Shown in pieces: positions 58,917 through 64,000 of a stretch of 64,000 nt of DNA. This DNA comes from an uncultured Lacinutrix sp. (GTDB lineage Bacteria > Bacteroidota > Bacteroidia > Flavobacteriales > Flavobacteriaceae). Position numbers and translations under genes: made by a program. Below the pieces are notes generated by a model that was not told where the DNA came from, did no database searches, and worked only from the letters and a program-made list of their open reading frames with translations. Location of the stretch: contig NZ_CANMRQ010000012.1 of the NCBI RefSeq assembly GCF_947500325.1, forward strand, positions 1-64,000, written 5' to 3'. Each line of letters starts with the position of its first letter. Within the stretch, counting starts at the first letter, position 1.

Positions 58917-58946
58917 TAGGAAATTTTAAAAGTAACCTGTCTTATA
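58917..58946 (+). promoter_or_regulatory. Predicted ECF-type promoter of the divergent lipoprotein gene
   Basis: TAGGAA at 58917-58922, 16 bases, then GTCTTATA at 58939-58946, divergent from the sigma gene. The fecR copy at 58273-58302 differs by few bases. The first lipoprotein ATG is 64 bases beyond the second box. Confidence 0.7.
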
Positions 58947-59002
58947 ATTGAAGCGAGGAAAAAAATGCTTTGAAAAAGAAAAATTAATTTAAAAACATTA
59001 TT

Positions 59003-60715
59003 ATGAAATCAACCTTTGAAATTATGAATTTAAAAAAACTATTTTTTCTGCCTTTTATTGTTTTGGCATTAATGGTATCCTGCCAAACAGAAGAAACAGA
59101 TATTACAAACCCTCAAGAAGAAATTATTGAAGCCAATTCTACAGCTGCAGATTTAATGAGCAGAACAACGTTAAATGATGGCTCTGGAGATAATATTATT
59201 GATTATGCTAATTGTTTAGAAGTATTATTGCCTGTAACAGTAACAGCAAATGGTGTAACAATAACTATTGAAAGTTATACAGACTATGATGCTTTAGAAG
59301 AGCTTTTAGATGCATTTAGTAATGATAATGATGAGGTTGTAATTACTTTCCCTATTACGGTAATCTTAAATGATTATACAGAAATTGTAATTAATAATCA
59401 AGCAGAATTAGAAGCCCAAGTAGAATTATGTAATGGCGAAAATGAAGATGATGATGATATAGAATGTATTGATTTTCAGTATCCAATAAGTATTTCTATA
59501 TACGATTCTACTTTTCAGGTTACAGATACAATTACTGTTGAAAATGATGAAGCTCTTTACGATTTTATAGAAAGCTTAGAAAATGGAGTATTAGCTAGTT
59601 TAAATTTCCCAATCACAATGATTTTAAGTGATGGGTCTACAGTTGAGGTAAATAGTAATCAAGAACTAGAAGCTGTGATTATAGATGCTGAAGATGATTG
59701 CGATGAAGATGATGATAATGATTGGAATGATGATGATGAATTAGATTGTGATGAAGAGACTGTAGCGTTAGCTTTAAAAGAATGCGAATGGATTATTGCT
59801 GCTTATACTAGTTTTCCAGAATTTGAAGGGTTTGAGTTAGAATTTGATGCTAATTATAATTTTGTAATTACACAAGATAATCAAGCAATTGGAGAAGGAT
59901 CATGGTCTGTTGCACAAGACGGAGACGATATATTTTTACATTTAGATACTAATTTTGAAGATTTCGGAGTAAGTTGGTTACTTGTAGAATGTGATGATGA
60001 TAGATTTCAATTTGAATCTGGAAATAATACAATGGTTTTAGAACAAGACTGTGACAATAATAACAATTCGCCTTTTGATTGTTTTGCAAGTTTTGATGCA
60101 GTAATTGAAAAGTGTGATGAAGGTAATGATGGCTTTGAGGTATATAATTTAACAACAGCTTTCGATAACTGTAATACTCCTAATTTCGAATTAACATATC
60201 ATATAACAGAAGCAGATGCAGATGCAAATGCCAATGCTCTTGCTAATCCAGAAGCTTATACAAATTTAGCTTCACCTCAAACAATTTATGTTAGAGTGCA
60301 AATAGTTGGTAATGATTCTGAATTTGAGGTTTTTCCAATAGAATTGCTATTAAGTGATTGTGGAGGTAATATTCCCGGATCAGGATGTACAGAAACAGAA
60401 GTAGATAATATTTTAATGGAATGCGAATGGACAATTACAAGCTACCAAGGCGGTACGAGTTTCAATATTTTTAATATGAGTTTTATGGATAACCAAGATT
60501 TAATTATTGAATCTGATAATGATTCTTATACAGGAAATTGGTCAACATCTCAAGATGGAGATTATGTAATTGTTGAATTTTCAAATATCCCAGGAGGTAA
60601 TATTCAAATACTAAATGGCTCTTTTAAAGTTGTAGAATGTACTGCAGAGCAAATGATTTTTCATGATGTTAATGATAGTAACAACGAATTAGTTCTAGAT
60701 AGAGATTGTATTTAA
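59003..60715 (+). CDS. Acidic repeat lipoprotein of signalling module 2, unknown function
   Basis: A 570-residue protein with a lipoprotein signal at Cys27; Met8 (59024) is an alternative start and gives a more usual signal length. It contains two related beta repeats at about 71-143 and 155-233 (each with F-P-I-T-x-I-L-x-D) and two ECEW repeats at about 261-350 and 474-569 ending in D-x-D/D-R-D-C. Between the latter lies a segment (about 360-453) resembling Flavobacteriia adhesin repeats (TYHITEADADANANA ... PQTIYVRV). Cys-flanked Asp/Glu runs at 143-155 and 233-251 suggest a divalent-metal-binding surface. It is likely a surface partner of the TonB receptor. I recognise no family. Confidence 0.8.
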   Translation: MKSTFEIMNLKKLFFLPFIVLALMVSCQTEETDITNPQEEIIEANSTAADLMSRTTLNDGSGDNIIDYANCLEVLLPVTVTANGVTITIESYTDYDALEELLDAFSNDNDEVVITFPITVILNDYTEIVINNQAELEAQVELCNGENEDDDDIECIDFQYPISISIYDSTFQVTDTITVENDEALYDFIESLENGVLASLNFPITMILSDGSTVEVNSNQELEAVIIDAEDDCDEDDDNDWNDDDELDCDEETVALALKECEWIIAAYTSFPEFEGFELEFDANYNFVITQDNQAIGEGSWSVAQDGDDIFLHLDTNFEDFGVSWLLVECDDDRFQFESGNNTMVLEQDCDNNNNSPFDCFASFDAVIEKCDEGNDGFEVYNLTTAFDNCNTPNFELTYHITEADADANANALANPEAYTNLASPQTIYVRVQIVGNDSEFEVFPIELLLSDCGGNIPGSGCTETEVDNILMECEWTITSYQGGTSFNIFNMSFMDNQDLIIESDNDSYTGNWSTSQDGDYVIVEFSNIPGGNIQILNGSFKVVECTAEQMIFHDVNDSNNELVLDRDCI

Positions 60716-60768
60716 TTCGCATAACAAAATAATGCCATAATAACTTTGTTTGTTTAGTTATTATTAAG

Positions 60769-60800
60769 AAAGAGTTGCTAGTTTTAGCAGCTCTTTTTTT
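60769..60800 (+). terminator. Terminator after the acidic lipoprotein gene
   Basis: Stem AAAGAGTTGCT (60769-60779) with AGCAGCTCTTT (60786-60796), one G-T wobble, followed by T to 60800. Preceded by AATGCCAT and the stem ATAATAAC/GTTATTAT (60737-60764). The layout is homologous to 54981-55049. Confidence 0.85.
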
Positions 60801-60823
60801 GATTTAATTATTGTAGTTTAAAC

Positions 60824-60854
60824 TTTAAAAATACGCTTCAAATTCTTATTTTTG
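60824..60854 (+). promoter_or_regulatory. Promoter of ffh
   Basis: TATTTTTG (60847-60854) matches TAnnTTTG exactly. TTTA at 60824-60827 sits 19 bases upstream, one base from the -33 consensus. The short leader has CTCTT/AAGAG pairing before the ATG at 60880. Confidence 0.75.
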
Positions 60855-60879
60855 CAACTCTTAAAAAGAAAAGAGAACT

Positions 60880-62208
60880 ATGTTTAATAATTTAAGTGAG
60901 AAGTTAGATAAAGCGTTACACGTATTAAAAGGTCATGGAAGCATTACAGAAGTTAATGTTGCCGAGACTCTAAAAGAGGTACGTCGAGCACTTTTAGATG
61001 CCGATGTTAACTTTAAAATTGCTAAGGAATTTACTAATAGAGTAAAAGAAAAAGCACTAGGCGAAAATGTATTAACAACATTGCAGCCAGGGCAATTAAT
61101 GGTTAAAATCGTTAAAGATGAGCTAACCGAACTTATGGGTGGCGATGCAGAAGGTTTAAATCTATCTGGAGCACCAACAGTAATTTTAATGTCCGGTTTA
61201 CAAGGTTCTGGTAAAACAACATTCTCTGGTAAATTAGCCAATTTCTTAAAAAGTAAAAAAACAAAAAAACCTTTACTAGTAGCTTGTGATGTTTATCGTC
61301 CTGCTGCAGTAGATCAATTACATGTTGTAGGAGATCAAATTAAGGTTGATGTATATAGTGATAAAGGTAATAACGATCCCGTAGCAATTGCGCAAGCAGG
61401 TATTGCTCACGCAAAAGAAAATGGACATAATGTTGTTATTATTGATACCGCTGGTCGTTTAGCTGTAGATGAAGCAATGATGACCGAAATCTCTAACATC
61501 CATACAGCAATTAAACCACAAGAAACATTATTTGTTGTAGATTCTATGACAGGTCAAGATGCTGTAAATACAGCAAAAGCATTTAACGATGTTTTAAATT
61601 TTGATGGTGTTATTCTTACCAAATTAGATGGTGATACTCGTGGTGGTGCAGCGATTTCTATTAAATCTGTAGTTAATAAACCAATTAAGTTTATAGGTAC
61701 AGGAGAGAAGATGGAAGCAATAGATGTATTCTATCCATCTCGTATGGCAGATCGTATTCTTGGTATGGGAGATGTTGTCTCTTTAGTAGAAAGAGCACAA
61801 GAACAATTTGATGAAGCAGAAGCAAGAAAATTACAAAAGAAAATAGCTAAGAACCAATTCGGATTTGATGATTTCTTAAAACAGATTCAGCAAATTAAGA
61901 AAATGGGTAATATGAAAGATCTTGTTGGTATGATTCCTGGAGCAGGAAAAATGATGAAAGATGTTGATATAGATGATGATGCTTTTAAACATATTGAAGC
62001 TATTATCCATTCTATGACCATTAAAGAAAGAACAAATCCAGCTATTATAAATGCTAGTCGTAAAAAACGTATAGGAAAAGGATCGGGAACATCGGTAACT
62101 CAAGTTAATCAGTTATTAAAGCAGTTTGACCAAATGAGTAAAATGATGAAGATGATGCAAGGCGGAAAAGGAAAAGCTATGATGCAAGCAATGAAAAACA
62201 TGAGGTAA
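60880..62208 (+). CDS. ffh: Signal recognition particle protein (Ffh)
   Basis: The 442-residue GTPase targets nascent membrane proteins with 4.5S RNA and FtsY. The NG domain has P-loop GLQGSGKT at 106-113, DTAGRLAVDEAMM, and TKLDGDTRGGAAISIKSV. The Met-rich M domain from about 300 ends MMKMMQGGKGKAMMQAMKNMR, the signal-sequence groove. The stop codon lies in the loop of the terminator. Confidence 0.98.
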   Translation: MFNNLSEKLDKALHVLKGHGSITEVNVAETLKEVRRALLDADVNFKIAKEFTNRVKEKALGENVLTTLQPGQLMVKIVKDELTELMGGDAEGLNLSGAPTVILMSGLQGSGKTTFSGKLANFLKSKKTKKPLLVACDVYRPAAVDQLHVVGDQIKVDVYSDKGNNDPVAIAQAGIAHAKENGHNVVIIDTAGRLAVDEAMMTEISNIHTAIKPQETLFVVDSMTGQDAVNTAKAFNDVLNFDGVILTKLDGDTRGGAAISIKSVVNKPIKFIGTGEKMEAIDVFYPSRMADRILGMGDVVSLVERAQEQFDEAEARKLQKKIAKNQFGFDDFLKQIQQIKKMGNMKDLVGMIPGAGKMMKDVDIDDDAFKHIEAIIHSMTIKERTNPAIINASRKKRIGKGSGTSVTQVNQLLKQFDQMSKMMKMMQGGKGKAMMQAMKNMR

Positions 62209-62224
62209 TACCTCGTGTTTTTTT
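62198..62224 (+). terminator. Terminator overlapping the ffh stop
   Basis: Stem ACATGAGG pairs with CCTCGTGT (one G-T wobble), loop TAATA, then a T-run to 62224. The ffh stop TAA (62206-62208) is the first three bases of the loop. Confidence 0.85.
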
Positions 62225-62258
62225 ATTTATAATAATAACTACTACAACCAACAATATA

Positions 62259-63140
62259 ATGACAATTTTAGACGGAAAAAAAGTAAGCAATGATATTAAA
62301 GATGAAATTGCCGAAGAAGTAAAAAAAATGAAAGCTAATGGAGAAAAAGTTCCCCATTTAGCAGCCGTTATTGTTGGAAACGATGGTGCAAGTTTAACTT
62401 ATGTTGGAAGTAAAGTTCGTGCTTGTGAACGTATTGGTTTCGAATCTACAATGGTTCGTTTATCTAACACTACAAGTGAAATTGAATTATTAGATAAGAT
62501 TGAAGAATTAAATACTAATGATGATATTGACGGTTTCATTATTCAATTACCGTTACCGCCACAAATTGATACACAAAAAGTATTAATGGCCGTACATCCA
62601 GATAAAGATGTAGATGGTTTTCATCCTACTAATTTTGGTAAAATGGCATTAGATATGTCTACATTTATTCCTGCAACTCCTTTTGGGATATTAGAATTGC
62701 TAGATAGATATAGTGTAGATACAAAAGGAAAACATACAGTCGTTATAGGCCGTTCTCATATTGTAGGTAGACCAATGAGTATTTTAATGGGACGTAAAGG
62801 GTTTCCTGGAAATTCTACAGTAACATTAACGCATAGTCATACTAAAAATATTACACAAATCATTTCTCAGGCAGATATTATTATATCGGCATTAGGAGTG
62901 CCTAATTTCTTAAAGGCAGAAATGGTAAAAGATGATGCAGTAATAATTGATGTAGGTATTACTCGTGTTCCAGATGAGACACACCCAAAAGGTTATGTTA
63001 TTACTGGCGATGTTGACTTTGAAAATGTGAGTAAAAAAGCAAGTTTTATTACTCCAGTTCCTGGTGGCGTTGGTCCAATGACAATTGCAATGTTATTAAA
63101 AAACACGTTATTAGCTAGAGAACGTCATAGATTGTCATAA
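62259..63140 (+). CDS. folD: Bifunctional methylenetetrahydrofolate dehydrogenase / methenyl-THF cyclohydrolase
   Basis: The 293-residue one-carbon enzyme. Catalytic Lys in SLTYVGSKVRACERIGFES, DGFIIQLPLPPQID, the NADP-binding GRSHIVGRPMSILM and the C-terminal TPVPGGVGPMTIAMLLKNT signature are visible. It lies 50 bases after ffh across a terminator, so it probably has separate transcription with readthrough possible. Confidence 0.97.
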   Translation: MTILDGKKVSNDIKDEIAEEVKKMKANGEKVPHLAAVIVGNDGASLTYVGSKVRACERIGFESTMVRLSNTTSEIELLDKIEELNTNDDIDGFIIQLPLPPQIDTQKVLMAVHPDKDVDGFHPTNFGKMALDMSTFIPATPFGILELLDRYSVDTKGKHTVVIGRSHIVGRPMSILMGRKGFPGNSTVTLTHSHTKNITQIISQADIIISALGVPNFLKAEMVKDDAVIIDVGITRVPDETHPKGYVITGDVDFENVSKKASFITPVPGGVGPMTIAMLLKNTLLARERHRLS

Positions 63141-63167
63141 TATACATATTTGTATATTGCTACATTA

Positions 63168-63881
63168 ATGATTGCATTACTTTATAAAATAAAACCTGTT
63201 TCTATTGGAAGCTTAGAGCATATTATACCAATAGTATTAGCATTTATTCTTGGGAGTCTTTTAATTCGTTTTTCAAAAAAAAGACTTAATACAAAACACC
63301 AAGAGTTACTATTTCATGCATTAGGTATTTTTGTTTCGTTAACAGTTTTTTTATATCACCTTAATCTTATTATAAAAGGCAATTATAGTTTAATAACAGA
63401 CTTACCATTATTTCTTTGCAGTTTTATAGCGCTTTTTATTTTTGTGTTTACACACTATAAAAAATACTGGATGTATGAGATTTTGTTGTTTTGGATTATT
63501 GCTGGAACCTCTCAAGGCGTTATTACTCCAGATATACCAGAAGGTTTTCCTGTCTTAGATTATTTTCGTTATTGGATTGTGCATTTAGGATTATTAATTA
63601 TAATATTTTATGCAACTTTTGTATTTAAAATGCAACCAACAATAAAGAGTCTCTTTAAATCATTTCTAGCAATTCATATTTATATGCTTATAGTTTTTGG
63701 TATAAATTACTTGCTGGGTTCAAATTACTCTTATTTAAATAGTAAACCATTATCTGCATCTGTTTTAGATTATTTAGGAGACTGGCCTAATTATATTTTC
63801 GTTGTTGAGGCTTTTCTTATTCCTTATTTTCTAATTATTTATTTGCCATTTTATATTTCAAGAAAACTACAGTTAAAATAA
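63168..63881 (+). CDS. TIGR02206/YwaF-type membrane protein
   Basis: The ATG at 63168 gives a 237-residue protein with about seven hydrophobic segments; the longer frame starts at TTG. The segment NYLLGSNYSYLNSKPLSASVLDYLGDWPNYI and the ITDLPLFLCSF region (about 90-100) fit the TIGR02206 (TMEM164-like) integral membrane family. Function is not known. It is 27 bases downstream of folD. Confidence 0.8.
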   Translation: MIALLYKIKPVSIGSLEHIIPIVLAFILGSLLIRFSKKRLNTKHQELLFHALGIFVSLTVFLYHLNLIIKGNYSLITDLPLFLCSFIALFIFVFTHYKKYWMYEILLFWIIAGTSQGVITPDIPEGFPVLDYFRYWIVHLGLLIIIFYATFVFKMQPTIKSLFKSFLAIHIYMLIVFGINYLLGSNYSYLNSKPLSASVLDYLGDWPNYIFVVEAFLIPYFLIIYLPFYISRKLQLK

Positions 63882-63935
63882 AAACTATTGATGATAATAC
63901 ATTTTACACATTGATGTATGTAGTTTTAATTTTTT
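63881..63935 (+). terminator. Terminator after the membrane protein gene
   Basis: An outer stem AAAACTA/TAGTTTT and an inner stem ATACAT/ATGTAT are followed by a T-rich stretch. The remaining 65 bases to the window end show no gene or motif. Confidence 0.6.
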
Positions 63936-64000
63936 CTTTTATTATTTGTTCTTTATAAAGTCATGTTTTAATAATATAAAACGTTATTGTAGTTTCGTTT

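Noticed and set aside
60933-61241. Minus-strand open frames inside ffh, fusA, rplO and rpsE
   Set aside because: Shadows of strongly conserved coding sequence, with no independent support.

Overview
This window is chromosomal DNA of a flavobacterium (phylum Bacteroidota). The evidence is AT-rich, codon-uniform DNA, two SusC/SusD outer-membrane operons, a type IX secretion sorting tail on one protein, FecR/ECF-sigma/TonB-receptor modules, start codons without Shine-Dalgarno sequences, and promoters of the Bacteroidota form TTTG-N19-TAnnTTTG. A marine or animal-associated Flavobacteriaceae genus (Olleya, Lacinutrix or Winogradskyella type) would fit, but the genus is only inferred. I saw no rRNA, tRNA, CRISPR array, insertion sequence or prophage. 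No gap between genes exceeds about 200 bases.

Layout. 1-9.1 kb: housekeeping and small accessory genes (astacin-type lipoprotein protease, PaiB-like flavoprotein, DUF1569 protein, radC, polysaccharide-deacetylase-like protein, HAD phosphatase, rarA, rhomboid protease, rlmB). 9.1-23.5 kb: two parallel SusC-SusD-lipoprotein-lipoprotein operons on the minus strand with an arylsulfotransferase-like, T9SS-exported protein between them. 23.6-25.3 kb: an Omp85-type outer-membrane protein. 25.4-42.7 kb: fused str, S10, spc and alpha ribosomal operons (rpsL to rplQ, with secY, infA and rpoA; tuf is absent). 42.8-47.8 kb: carA, eno, gltA and an arginine-deiminase-superfamily enzyme, the first three each followed by a clear terminator. 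48-51 kb: a four-domain ABM/SnoaL lipoprotein, a methyltransferase and an AraC regulator. 51.1-60.7 kb: two tandem paralogous cell-surface signalling modules (ECF sigma, FecR anti-sigma, TonB-dependent receptor), the second with a divergent acidic lipoprotein gene. 60.9-63.9 kb: ffh, folD and a TIGR02206-like membrane protein.

The most interesting region is 53.4-60.8 kb. Both modules carry a nearly identical, unusual promoter motif (TAGGA[A/G], 16 bases, GT[C/T]TTA) ahead of fecR, in all four occurrences with the same 22-base offset. The motif also lies on the opposite strand upstream of each sigma gene. In module 2 that divergent copy drives the lipoprotein. In module 1 it leads straight into a sequence matching the lipoprotein's 3' untranslated region and terminator, with no gene between. 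This is either a deletion scar or a small sigma-dependent RNA. The whole looks like a duplicated, self-regulated uptake and sensing system whose substrate is unknown.

Several gene starts were moved from the longest open frame to an internal ATG (PaiB-like protein, arylsulfotransferase, the 18.8 kb lipoprotein, rpsC, rpoA, the last membrane protein). The 38-residue rpmJ was added from the raw sequence.
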